From CAYFNF01 sp964344485 (GTDB lineage Bacteria > Patescibacteriota > Patescibacteriia > UBA9570 > XYC2-FULL-38-9), in assembly GCA_964344485.1 (NCBI GenBank), contig CAYFNF010000003.1, positions 1 through 64,000 of the forward strand: a stretch of 64,000 bases of DNA. The letters are read 5' to 3'. The notes below the pieces were generated by a model. That model was not told where the DNA came from. It ran no database searches and saw only the letters and a program-made list of their open reading frames with translations. The position numbers and the translations under genes are program-made. This document shows, in pieces, positions 1-8,187 of this stretch (within the stretch, counting starts at the first letter, position 1; every line of letters begins with the position of its first letter).

Positions 1-612
1 GGTCTGGAACGTGCCACCCTGGACCAGGCTGGTCAGGCCGCTGATGACCAGGGAGTTGTCCTCGCCCGGCTCCAGGCCCGTGACCTGCGACTGGTGGATG
101 ACCACCGCGCTCGAGGTGTCCAGGGTGCGCACGAAGCCGACCTCGAGCATGCCGCGCTCGCGCGGGGTGAGCCGGAGCTCGTCCCCGCCCACGGCGTAGT
201 TCGTGCCGTAGCGCTTCATGCTGTCGATGGCCGCCGAGTCGGTCAGGTCCACGGGGTCGCGGCGGTCGCGGAGCGCGAACAGTGCCACGATGGCGCCGAT
301 GGCCACCAGCAGGAGCACCACGATGACCAGTGGACGTCGGGAGCGGCGTGCGCGGCCAGCGCGGCGCCAGTCCATGTCGTCGTCGGCCGGGTCGTGGCCG
401 TCGCGCGGGTCCAGGCCGGCGTAGCCGTCGTCGTCGGCCGGGTCGTGGCCGTCGTCGTCGTAGTCGCCGTCGTAGACCTCGTCTCCCGCTTGGGCCACGT
501 CCTCGAGCACCATGACCCACTCGTCGTCCGGACCGGAGCCGAACATCGGTGCGTCGGGATCGTTCCGGATCCACACGTAGCCCGGATCGGGCCTTCTTCT
601 CGGATTTGCCAT
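1..612 (-). CDS. GC-rich single-pass membrane protein, 3' end outside window
   Basis: The frame is open for 204 codons from an ATG at 612 to the left window edge, so the C-terminus is missing. A good ribosome site (GGGAGGA) lies 7-8 bases upstream. Residues 1-90 are acidic and Asp/Gly/Pro-rich and contain the nine-residue unit DGHDPADDD twice, 17 residues apart (about 54-62 and 71-79). A basic stretch (RRAGRARRSRR) precedes one clear membrane helix at about 94-114, so the acidic part is predicted to be cytoplasmic. The outer part (residues 118-204 or more) looks globular and I recognise no family in it. Nearly every third codon position is G or C, unlike clpB next door, which suggests transfer from a high-GC donor. 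Function unknown. Confidence 0.75.
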   Translation of the reverse strand, partial: MANPRRRPDPGYVWIRNDPDAPMFGSGPDDEWVMVLEDVAQAGDEVYDGDYDDDGHDPADDDGYAGLDPRDGHDPADDDMDWRRAGRARRSRRPLVIVVLLLVAIGAIVALFALRDRRDPVDLTDSAAIDSMKRYGTNYAVGGDELRLTPRERGMLEVGFVRTLDTSSAVVIHQSQVTGLEPGEDNSLVISGLTSLVQGGTFQT

Positions 613-615
613 GTC

Positions 616-747
616 TCAGTCCTCCCAGCTCACCAGTCGCCCGGCGAGCATCGTGATACACCACGCGATTTGGCAGTCGCGCAGCAATTCGCTTTCGTCG
701 AAGTTGTTATTGGGGTTGTAGGGTTCGACAACGCAACGCAAACTCAA
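616..747 (-). CDS. Small GC-rich ORF (43 aa) coupled to the downstream membrane protein
   Basis: This is a 43-codon reading frame with a TTG start and AGGAG 8 bases upstream (756-760). Its TGA lies 3 bases before the ATG of the gene at 1-612, in the same frame, so the two are probably translated as a pair. The peptide is Asn/Asp-rich at first (PYNPNNNFDESELL), then hydrophobic with two Cys and three Trp or Tyr residues, ending in SWED. It has no recognisable family. No ATG exists in this frame, and the choice of TTG rests on the ribosome site. Its composition matches the GC-rich island rather than the AT-rich leader upstream. Confidence 0.45.
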   Translation of the reverse strand: MSLRCVVEPYNPNNNFDESELLRDCQIAWCITMLAGRLVSWED

Positions 748-769
748 CAGGATCGCTCCTGGAGTACAT
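707..769 (-). CDS. Possible 20-codon leader peptide
   Basis: An ATG with a purine-rich leader (AAGGAGAGAGGTGA) opens a 20-codon frame ending in TAA. The frame overlaps the start of the 43-codon frame by 41 bases. It is the first start codon downstream of the strong promoter at 812-840, so it may be a translated leader that feeds ribosomes to the next start. It could equally be a chance frame. Confidence 0.25.
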   Translation of the reverse strand: MYSRSDPVEFALRCRTLQPQ

Positions 770-811
770 TTCGTTGGTCACCTCTCTCCTTAGATGAAAG
801 GATGACCGAAA

Positions 812-840
812 ATAGTAGCACAAAAAAACAAAAAAGTCAA
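812..840 (-). promoter_or_regulatory. Sigma-70-type promoter of GC-rich island 1
   Basis: On the minus strand TTGACT (835-840) and TACTAT (812-817) are 17 bases apart, close to consensus. The predicted start of transcription is near 805, giving a leader of about 36 bases before the first ATG. The promoter is AT-rich like the resident genome, although the genes it would serve are GC-rich. Confidence 0.7.
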
Positions 841-932
841 TACCTATATTTACTATATCTAACATCAATAAAAGCACACTATAGAAATTAGAACCATTCA
901 ACTTTGAAGCGTTTGAATACCCTGTTCTACAG

Positions 933-962
933 CAAAAAAAAGCCCAATTTTTAAGGGCTTTC
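933..962 (-). terminator. Rho-independent terminator after clpB
   Basis: On the minus strand the stem AAGCCC/GGGCTT with an A/T-rich loop is followed by eight T, placed about 20 bases past the clpB stop codon. Confidence 0.8.
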
Positions 963-982
963 TTTCATGATACTGTAGAACT

Positions 983-3616
983 CTACTTTTTCTTCTTTGT
1001 AACAGAGATCGAGTCTTTCTTCATTCCTACAGTCACTGTAGAACCTTCAGCGATCTTCCCTGCAACGATCTGCATTGCCAACACATCCAGAACCTCTGAC
1101 TGAATTACTCGTTTCAACGGTCGTGCACCATACACAGGATCGTACCCTTTCTCTGAGAGGTACTCCTTTGCTTTGTCTGTAAATTCAAGCTCGATCTTCT
1201 GTTCCGCTACACGCTCTGCCACGTACGCTAACTGCAGATCAACGATCCTCTTAATGTGCTTTTTAAGTAATGCATGGAAAATGATGATCTCATCAATACG
1301 ATTTAAAAACTCCGGCTTGAAACGATCTTGTAGCAGCTCCATAACCTTCTTCTGCATCTCTTCTTCTAGCGCACTGCTCTTTTTCTCCTCCTCGTCTTTA
1401 AAGCCAATTTGTGCGCCTTGCTTCTGTGCATAGTCCTGAATAGTCTGGCTTCCAACGTTCGACGTCATGATAATAATCGTATTCTTGAAATTTACTTTAC
1501 GTCCTTTCGCGTCTGTCATCTGTCCATCATCAAGAATCTGTAGCAGCACATTAAACACATCTGGATGCGCTTTCTCTATTTCATCAAACAGTAGTACTGA
1601 ATACGGTCTGCGACGAACTGCTTCAGTTAACTGCCCCGCTTCATCATATCCAACGTATCCTGGAGGTGAACCGATCATTTTTGAGACAGCGTGCTTCTCC
1701 ATGTACTCAGACATATCCACTCGAATCATTGCATCTTCATCATTGAACATGAATTCAGCCAGAGCTTTTGCTAGCTCAGTCTTTCCTACTCCGGTTGGTC
1801 CCATGAAGATGAATGAACCGATCGGCCGCTTCTCATCAGCTACTCCAGCGCGCGAACGACGAATTGCATTTGAGATCGCTGTAATCGCCTCCTCTTGTCC
1901 GATGACTCGTTCGCCCAGAATCTTCTCCATGAATTGTAGCTTCTCACTCTCAGACTCCAGTAATTTACTTACAGGAATTCCAGTCCAACGTGCAACCACT
2001 CCAGCAATATCTTCCTCTGTGACCTCTTCTTTGAGAATCTTCTCCTTCTTCTGCATCTTCTGCAGTTTCTTCTGCTGCGCCTCAATCTCCTTCTCTAACT
2101 CAGGGATCTTTCCGTATCGAATCTCTGCGACTTCTCGTAGATCGCCAGCACGCTCTTTGATATCAGCTGCGCCTCTTAACTTGTCGCTCTCTTCTTTCTT
2201 TACATGAATCACTGCGAGCACATCTTTTTCATTCTTCCATTGCAGTTCTAATTTCTCTGAGGACTCTCGCAGTTCTGAAAGGTCCTTTTCAATCTTGCTC
2301 AACGCTTCCTTGTTCGCTGCTTTATCTTTTTTTAGCGCTTCTTTCTCCACCTCCAACTGCATCATCTTTCTTTTCATCTTATCAAGATCCTCTGGCATGG
2401 AGTCAATCTGCATGCGTAGTGCAGATGCTGCCTCATCAATGAGATCAATAGCTTTGTCTGGTAAAAACCTATCAGAGATATACCGATGAGAAAGATCTGC
2501 TGCTGCTGCGAGTGCTGCATCAGTAATACGTACACCGTGATGCACTTCATACTTTTCATTAATTCCGCGAAGAATTGCCAGGGTGTTCTCCACTGACGGC
2601 TCTCCCACATATACTGGCTGGAATCTTCGTTCCAGCGCAGCATCTTTTTCAATATGTTTCTGATACTCTTTCAGTGTGGTTGCTCCAATGGCATGCAGAA
2701 TCCCACGTGCAAGTTGCGGTTTTAATAGATTTGCTGCATCCACTGTACCATCAGTTCCGCCTGCACCAACAATAGTATGAAGTTCATCAATAAATAAAAT
2801 GATCTGCCCTTCTTTCGCATCTATCTCTTTTAACACTGCTTTCATTCGCTCTTCAAACTCTCCACGAAACTTAGTTCCAGCGAGTAACGCACCGATATCC
2901 AAAGACATAATCTCTTTATCTCTCAGGGATTCTGGCACATCTCCTGCCACAATGCGCTGTGCGAGGCCTTCAACAATCGCAGTCTTTCCGGTTCCAGGCT
3001 CACCAATTAATACCGGGTTGTTCTTGGTGCGGCGCGATAACACTTGCATTGCACGTCGGATCTCATCATCTCGACCTATTACTGGATCTAGCTTCTCTTC
3101 ACGAGCTAACTGAGTTAAATTTTGCGTATACTTCTCCAACGCTTGGTATTTTGACTCTGGCTCGGGTGAATCCACATGATGGCTTCCGCGCACCTCTTTG
3201 ATGACTTCTAATACTCGATCGTAATCAAGATTAAACTTCTCAAGCAATGCCTTTGCTTTTGATTTTACCTTTAGCAGAGAGAGGAAAAAGTGCTCTATGG
3301 AGATATACTCATCTTCCATGGCTTTTGCTTCCTTCTCGGCTTGAAACAGAATCCTATTCATCTCCTGGCTAACAAATAACTGGCCAGGTTGACCGACTTG
3401 CGGCAACTGTTGAAGCGCACGCTTCAATTGTTTTTCAAGCTCTGATACTGGCACATCTAATCGGTCGAGTGCTGGATGAATCAACGTATCAGCTTGCTCT
3501 AGCAAAGACGCAACCAAATGCAATGGTACAATCTGCTGTTGACCTGAAGACATAGCTGCACTATGCGCGCCCTGCAATGCTTCTTGTGCTTTTCGGGTGA
3601 GTTTTCCAAGATCCAT
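983..3616 (-). CDS. clpB: ATP-dependent disaggregase ClpB
   Basis: An 877-residue Hsp100 protein that, with DnaK, pulls polypeptides out of cytoplasmic aggregates using ATP. It has the full ClpB plan. A Clp N-domain spans about 1-145 and the first AAA+ module has Walker A GEPGTGKT at 205-212. The long middle coiled coil that distinguishes ClpB from ClpA/C (charged Lys/Glu-rich, about 405-520) precedes the second AAA+ module, with Walker A GPTGVGKT near residue 605 and a sensor region SNVGSQ. The C-terminal D2-small domain contains GARPLKR. Length is normal. The ATG start matches the family N-terminus. It is apparently monocistronic, with a TTGACA -35 upstream and a terminator behind. No CIRCE-type operator was seen. 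Confidence 0.97.
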   Translation of the reverse strand: MDLGKLTRKAQEALQGAHSAAMSSGQQQIVPLHLVASLLEQADTLIHPALDRLDVPVSELEKQLKRALQQLPQVGQPGQLFVSQEMNRILFQAEKEAKAMEDEYISIEHFFLSLLKVKSKAKALLEKFNLDYDRVLEVIKEVRGSHHVDSPEPESKYQALEKYTQNLTQLAREEKLDPVIGRDDEIRRAMQVLSRRTKNNPVLIGEPGTGKTAIVEGLAQRIVAGDVPESLRDKEIMSLDIGALLAGTKFRGEFEERMKAVLKEIDAKEGQIILFIDELHTIVGAGGTDGTVDAANLLKPQLARGILHAIGATTLKEYQKHIEKDAALERRFQPVYVGEPSVENTLAILRGINEKYEVHHGVRITDAALAAAADLSHRYISDRFLPDKAIDLIDEAASALRMQIDSMPEDLDKMKRKMMQLEVEKEALKKDKAANKEALSKIEKDLSELRESSEKLELQWKNEKDVLAVIHVKKEESDKLRGAADIKERAGDLREVAEIRYGKIPELEKEIEAQQKKLQKMQKKEKILKEEVTEEDIAGVVARWTGIPVSKLLESESEKLQFMEKILGERVIGQEEAITAISNAIRRSRAGVADEKRPIGSFIFMGPTGVGKTELAKALAEFMFNDEDAMIRVDMSEYMEKHAVSKMIGSPPGYVGYDEAGQLTEAVRRRPYSVLLFDEIEKAHPDVFNVLLQILDDGQMTDAKGRKVNFKNTIIIMTSNVGSQTIQDYAQKQGAQIGFKDEEEKKSSALEEEMQKKVMELLQDRFKPEFLNRIDEIIIFHALLKKHIKRIVDLQLAYVAERVAEQKIELEFTDKAKEYLSEKGYDPVYGARPLKRVIQSEVLDVLAMQIVAGKIAEGSTVTVGMKKDSISVTKKKK

Positions 3617-3648
3617 ATAAAAAAATATTACTAATACTTACGCTGTTG

Positions 3649-3677
3649 ATGATGCTAAAAAAAACAGCTCATGTCAA
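3649..3677 (-). promoter_or_regulatory. Probable clpB promoter
   Basis: The minus strand has a perfect -35 TTGACA (3672-3677) and, 17 bases on, a poor -10 CATCAT (3649-3654), about 33 bases before the clpB ATG. A strong -35 with a weak -10 may indicate heat-shock or activator control, but that is inference. Confidence 0.45.
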
Positions 3678-3712
3678 GATGTGCCTGAATTGCTATGTAT
3701 GAAAAATACTAA

Positions 3713-4363
3713 CTATTTGGACTTCTTTTCTGCATGTGCTTCTAGAATCTCTATGACTTCCTGATCCGGAGTTTGGTCAAACTCCTCATAGAATTGCCCG
3801 ACTGCGTGAAACATCACTGGTGCATAGAGTACATGCATTTCATCTGTCAATTCATTCAGTTCGCGTACTGAATCTTCTGCTCCAACCGGAGATGCAAGTA
3901 TAATTTTTTCTGCTCCCCATTTTTGTAGAGTCTGTATCGCTGCTTTTAGTGTATTTCCTGTAGCTATGCCGTCATCAATTAGTATGATGTGCTTTCCTTT
4001 TACACTTAATGCATCTCGTTTGCCGCGTAAAAATTCTAACTTCTCTTGAATAGCGTGTTTCAGCCCTTCTATCTCTTGCTGCAGGCCTTCTGGAGTGATG
4101 CCTAGGCGCTTTAATACATGCATATCTAAATTTACATCACCTTCAATACCCACGCTCCCAATAGCAAACTCTGGGTTTCCTGGTGCCCCAATTTTTTTTG
4201 TCACCATAATATCCAACGGTTGTTGCAGCGCGGTCGCTACTTCATCCGCAACAGGCACTCCACCACGAGGAATCGCAATAATCAGCGTATTCGGCTGCTG
4301 TGAGTATTTTTCTAACGCAACCGCGAGTTGCTTTCCAGCATCTCGACGATCAATAAAATACAT
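3713..4363 (-). CDS. Phosphoribosyltransferase-fold protein
   Basis: A 216-residue type I phosphoribosyltransferase-fold protein. The PRPP-binding loop is clear at about 126-138 (two hydrophobic residues, then IDDGIATGNT), preceded by a PRGGVPVA flexible-loop motif near 32-39 and a KKIGAPGNPE segment. Proteins with this arrangement are usually annotated as generic phosphoribosyltransferases, sometimes fused to hydrolases. The base or acceptor cannot be told from sequence. It sits 3 bases past the TraG-like gene stop codon and is probably co-transcribed with it, with no obvious functional link. Confidence 0.85.
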   Translation of the reverse strand: MYFIDRRDAGKQLAVALEKYSQQPNTLIIAIPRGGVPVADEVATALQQPLDIMVTKKIGAPGNPEFAIGSVGIEGDVNLDMHVLKRLGITPEGLQQEIEGLKHAIQEKLEFLRGKRDALSVKGKHIILIDDGIATGNTLKAAIQTLQKWGAEKIILASPVGAEDSVRELNELTDEMHVLYAPVMFHAVGQFYEEFDQTPDQEVIEILEAHAEKKSK

Positions 4364-4366
4364 ATA

Positions 4367-6484
4367 TTAGGAATCTAACTGTACGTTTTGTCCTGGCTGA
4401 ATGGTTTTCGGTTGTGACTTTTTTTGCTTTGGCCCAGCATCACTGTCAGAAGATTCAGGATTTTTCTTTTTCTTCTTCCGAGATCTATGACGCTTCTTCT
4501 TTTTCTTTGGTTGGCTGTTCTGCTGCGCTTGATCCTGCCCATCTTGTTTCTCGCCTTGCACTGGTTGCTGCTTTCTATCTTCAGGCGCGTCTTCTTGCTC
4601 AGTAATTCTCTTCGGTGCATTCGGTAAAACATCTGCTAATGAAGTGGCAGTTGATTTTTTTTGTGGTACACTCGGTTGCTTTGATGGTGACCCTGCCTCT
4701 GGAACTAAGTTAATTTGTTTGTTCTTCAAGTCTCCAAAATCATCCATTGCAGCTCTTGGTGTTGGCTGCGACGCAGTTGGTAACGGCGCTGGCTGAGTCT
4801 TTTTTGGAGGCGCAGGTACAGGAACATCTGGAACCGGAGGTGCTTCTTGCGCTGGTGCTGGTGCTGGCGGGACTGGTGCTTGTTCCTGCTTCTGTTTTTT
4901 CCGTTTTGTCTCCTTTGATTCTTTTTGTTCTTTTTTTCCTTGCTTGTTCTTCTTGCCTTTTCCAGACTGCTGATTTCCGCCTTTCTTTCTTTGCCTAGAA
5001 TCGCCTCTTTCTTCTTCATCATCTTTCTTATCTGATCCATGTACGATGCCAGACCAACGACGAATCTTTTCTTCTACATCTTCACGACTATTACTGTATC
5101 GCTCTCTCGACACTCGAATCACGGTATCCCTGTTTCCGGTCTCTCCCTCGATTGGAGGCAGTGTTGACGCTGAGAACGGCTCAGAAGCGACTCCTTCGAT
5201 CATTAATCGCAGGTAGATATGGTATGCTGGCAACGTCACAATATCTTCTTGCATGAATGAAGGCTGAAACTCTTTCTCAAGTTCTTCGGCATCAATTGCT
5301 CCAACACGAAATGCGATAAGAGTACCGATATTTCCAAATACAGCAGCGCGTACTTCGTCACTGAGCTGTTCAATATACTGATGCGCCATGATTAAATTCA
5401 AACGGTATTTACGCGCCTCGGACAGAATGTTAGCAAACGATTCTGTTGAAAAATTCTGAAACTCATCAACGTACAAATAGAAATCTTTCCTTTCCTTTTC
5501 TAAGGTATCAACTCGGCTCATAGCAGCAAGTTGTATCTTGGTAATCATCATAGCTCCGAGTAGCGCTGAATTCTCTTCACCAATACGACCTTTAGATAGG
5601 TTCATCAGCAAGATCTTACGGTTGTCCATGATATCGCGCATGTTGATGGTACTCTTGGGCTGACCAACGATGTTTCTAATCAGAGAGGAAGACAAAAACT
5701 GTCCGACCTTATTCTGAATTGGTGCAATGGCTTCATTTCGAAACTTCTCAGAGTAATTATTGTACTCATCGATCCAGAAGGATTTCACAACAGGATCTGT
5801 AACATTTTTCACTACCTTCTTTCGATACTTCGCATCCACAAGCATTCTGGTCACGCCCAATAGCGTGGAGCCAGGGTATTCTAGTAACGCAAGAATTGCA
5901 TTAATCAAGATGTACTCTAAGCGCGGACCCCAAGAGTCTGCCCAAATCTTCTTGAATACACCCACTAGTCCATTGGATACTAAGTTCTTATACTCGAGAT
6001 CAACGCTCTCTAATATATTAAATGCAATCGGGTGCTCCATGTCCGCTGGATTGAAGTAGATCACATCATTCGTACGCTCGGATGGAATGAACTTCACTAC
6101 TTTCTCAACTAAATCTCCATGTGGATCAACTACTGCAATACCCTTTCCGTTTCGAATATCTTGAATGATCATATTCTCCAGTACAGTGGATTTTCCCATA
6201 CCCGTCTTACCAATCAAATACATATGCCGACGACGGTCGTCGAGCTTAATGCCAAACTTCTTATTCTCATTTCTAAAATTGGTCTCAGCAAAATACATGA
6301 TCTCTTCAGGTGTTGGTTGCTGTATTGCTGGTTGCTCAGCAGCAACGTGTTCTGGTTGTGATACTGGTTGTCCAGTTTGAGCTAGTCCAGCAGGGTCAAT
6401 TGGTTGTTGCGCAGGCTGAAGAGGAGCTCCGGTATATGGATCAAATCGCGGTGTATTCGGCTGTTGTGGTTGAGGTGTGTTCAT
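4367..6484 (-). CDS. TraG/VirD4-like conjugation-type ATPase with long basic tail
   Basis: A 705-residue P-loop ATPase of the VirD4/TraG-HerA type found widely in CPR genomes. A Pro/Gln-rich head (1-60) leads to Walker A GKTGMGKST (92-100). The DPHGD segment (about 120-124) is typical of these proteins, and the Walker B is YLYVDEFQNF (about 336-345). The motor ends near residue 440. Residues about 470-705 are low-complexity, first Lys/Glu/Gln, then Pro/Ala, then a Lys/Arg run, and are likely disordered and nucleic-acid or membrane binding. No transmembrane segment is seen. The membrane protein immediately upstream (6 bases away) is probably its anchor. Expected role: a hexameric motor for moving DNA or protein across the envelope, or for pilus function. 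The substrate is unknown. Confidence 0.85.
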   Translation of the reverse strand: MNTPQPQQPNTPRFDPYTGAPLQPAQQPIDPAGLAQTGQPVSQPEHVAAEQPAIQQPTPEEIMYFAETNFRNENKKFGIKLDDRRRHMYLIGKTGMGKSTVLENMIIQDIRNGKGIAVVDPHGDLVEKVVKFIPSERTNDVIYFNPADMEHPIAFNILESVDLEYKNLVSNGLVGVFKKIWADSWGPRLEYILINAILALLEYPGSTLLGVTRMLVDAKYRKKVVKNVTDPVVKSFWIDEYNNYSEKFRNEAIAPIQNKVGQFLSSSLIRNIVGQPKSTINMRDIMDNRKILLMNLSKGRIGEENSALLGAMMITKIQLAAMSRVDTLEKERKDFYLYVDEFQNFSTESFANILSEARKYRLNLIMAHQYIEQLSDEVRAAVFGNIGTLIAFRVGAIDAEELEKEFQPSFMQEDIVTLPAYHIYLRLMIEGVASEPFSASTLPPIEGETGNRDTVIRVSRERYSNSREDVEEKIRRWSGIVHGSDKKDDEEERGDSRQRKKGGNQQSGKGKKNKQGKKEQKESKETKRKKQKQEQAPVPPAPAPAQEAPPVPDVPVPAPPKKTQPAPLPTASQPTPRAAMDDFGDLKNKQINLVPEAGSPSKQPSVPQKKSTATSLADVLPNAPKRITEQEDAPEDRKQQPVQGEKQDGQDQAQQNSQPKKKKKRHRSRKKKKKNPESSDSDAGPKQKKSQPKTIQPGQNVQLDS

Positions 6485-6489
6485 AATCG

Positions 6490-8169
6490 TTACATTGGAA
6501 GGTTGGTAGGTGGTGCGCCAGTTGGTGTCATTGGCCCAGAAGATGGCGCGGGTTGTTGTTGAGTCGGCTCAGGCGCTGTAGCTGCTGGTTGTTCTAAAAC
6601 ATCTGGGTACTCAATAGGCTCTGGTACGGATTGCGGTCGCTCTGAAACCGGTTCTTGAACTCCAGGGGTCGGCTCTACAGCTCGTACTCCTGGCGGTAGT
6701 CCAGCCATAGAATGTAGTTGCTCAGCTGGCTCAGGCGCTGCAGGAACGGGTGTTGGTATTGATCGAGATGGAATCCCTTCTTCTACAGGAACTTCTTGTC
6801 CAGGAAGTGCTTGCTCTTCTGGCTCTACCACAACTCGCTCATGTCCTTTACGCATGGCTTCAAACGGTGACTGCTCCACAGGCAACCGTGATGGTGGTTC
6901 GGCTTTCTTAGCTTCAGCTTTAGAGACAAGCGGTGAACGTACTTGTTCAATTGGGAAGTGAAACAACGTTGCAATTTCTACGTTCGACAGAACATACGAC
7001 GGTTCACCAGCCCAGTCCGATCGGTACTTATACGCCATCATCATCTTGTTCTTGCGAGCATTCCGACGTCGTTGAATAAAGACATAATCAGGACCAGCAG
7101 AGACGGTTCGGCCGCCAGCTTTAAATGCATTTAAATCCAAGGTATTAAACTGCTTGACTGCTCCGAATACTGAGCCGACAACTCGATAGGAATGCATAAT
7201 CTCTTTTGGGGCAACGTAGACGAATCGAAATTTAGTATTAAAAGTCAAACGTGCGCTCTTTTTCTGCACTTCCTCTACTTGAATTTTCTCTCCAGTAGTC
7301 ATGTTCATGAATATCCCAGAAGATGCATCTTCACCATACGAAGTCTGTGTTCTTTCCGCTTCAGTGGTCACAACAGCATCGTGCGTTGCTTCCAGCGTCC
7401 GGAGCGCGCTATCAAAAATATAGTCGGAGACGTTCTTCTTGACCGCGGTCTTCCGTTCAATCAATTTGTTTACCTCTCGTACTGCTTTCTCCCTCCATTC
7501 ATGCCCTTCTGGATTAATCACGAACTGTAACCATACCTGCTCCCCTGGGCGCAACCGACTAATCAGCTCTAAAATTGCAGCCATGGGATCAGCAAATACT
7601 CCGGTAAGGGAGTGTTCAAAGTGCTCGTATGTCTTAACTGGGTAGACATCAGGGTTTGCTAACACAAATTCAGTAGACCAAATGTCATGTGTATCGTTCG
7701 GGTACTTTTGTGGAACATTTTGCGAGTAGTCTTCTACTTCAATAATCTCGGCATCAGGATACTGCGCAAAGACCGCCCCTTTTACTAAATCAACGTTGTA
7801 GTCGTCGCAATAGACAAAGTATTGAATGTATCCATCAATGCTTACAATCTCTAAAGCAAATTTATCCTGACATACTCCTAGCCAGTACTTCTCTTTTCTA
7901 TTCGGATTAAAATGTACACCATGTAATGCAGCTAAGATCTGCTCCACTGCTTTCATGCTCTGCTCATTCAATTTCGGTACATCAATTGCCAGTAGCTTAT
8001 ACTTCTTTTTTCCGGAATACGTGTTTTGAATCCAATTCATCCATCCAGATCCACACATCCATACCAATACGGGAAAGAAAATAATAAGCCCTCCATATCT
8101 CATTATTAGAATAAATGCTTCTAATGGATTATTTGCGAGGCTTGCTACTTCGTATACATCAAACGGCAT
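6490..8169 (-). CDS. Membrane-anchored partner of the TraG-like ATPase
   Basis: A 559-residue protein with one N-terminal hydrophobic helix (about 20-45, FILIMRYGGLIIFFPVLVWM), a globular region of about 370 residues, and a disordered Pro/Glu/Gln-rich tail from about 420. I recognise it as the conserved CPR protein of unknown function that regularly precedes the TraG-like ATPase. No catalytic motif is visible. The 6-base spacing to the ATPase gene indicates co-translation and a shared complex. By analogy with VirD4 systems it may supply the membrane anchor or channel-facing domain, since the ATPase lacks membrane helices. That role is inferred from context only. Confidence 0.75.
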   Translation of the reverse strand: MPFDVYEVASLANNPLEAFILIMRYGGLIIFFPVLVWMCGSGWMNWIQNTYSGKKKYKLLAIDVPKLNEQSMKAVEQILAALHGVHFNPNRKEKYWLGVCQDKFALEIVSIDGYIQYFVYCDDYNVDLVKGAVFAQYPDAEIIEVEDYSQNVPQKYPNDTHDIWSTEFVLANPDVYPVKTYEHFEHSLTGVFADPMAAILELISRLRPGEQVWLQFVINPEGHEWREKAVREVNKLIERKTAVKKNVSDYIFDSALRTLEATHDAVVTTEAERTQTSYGEDASSGIFMNMTTGEKIQVEEVQKKSARLTFNTKFRFVYVAPKEIMHSYRVVGSVFGAVKQFNTLDLNAFKAGGRTVSAGPDYVFIQRRRNARKNKMMMAYKYRSDWAGEPSYVLSNVEIATLFHFPIEQVRSPLVSKAEAKKAEPPSRLPVEQSPFEAMRKGHERVVVEPEEQALPGQEVPVEEGIPSRSIPTPVPAAPEPAEQLHSMAGLPPGVRAVEPTPGVQEPVSERPQSVPEPIEYPDVLEQPAATAPEPTQQQPAPSSGPMTPTGAPPTNLPM

Positions 8170-8187
8170 GGATCTTGTGCTGATGAA

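Noticed and set aside
94..891. 265-codon plus-strand reading frame at the left edge
   Set aside because: It is the mirror of the GC-rich minus-strand gene. Its Val/Ala/Arg/His repeats reflect GC bias, and it continues through the minus-strand promoter into AT-rich DNA.
1467..2207. 246-codon plus-strand frame across clpB
   Set aside because: It is a Ser-rich antisense shadow of the highly conserved clpB coding region.
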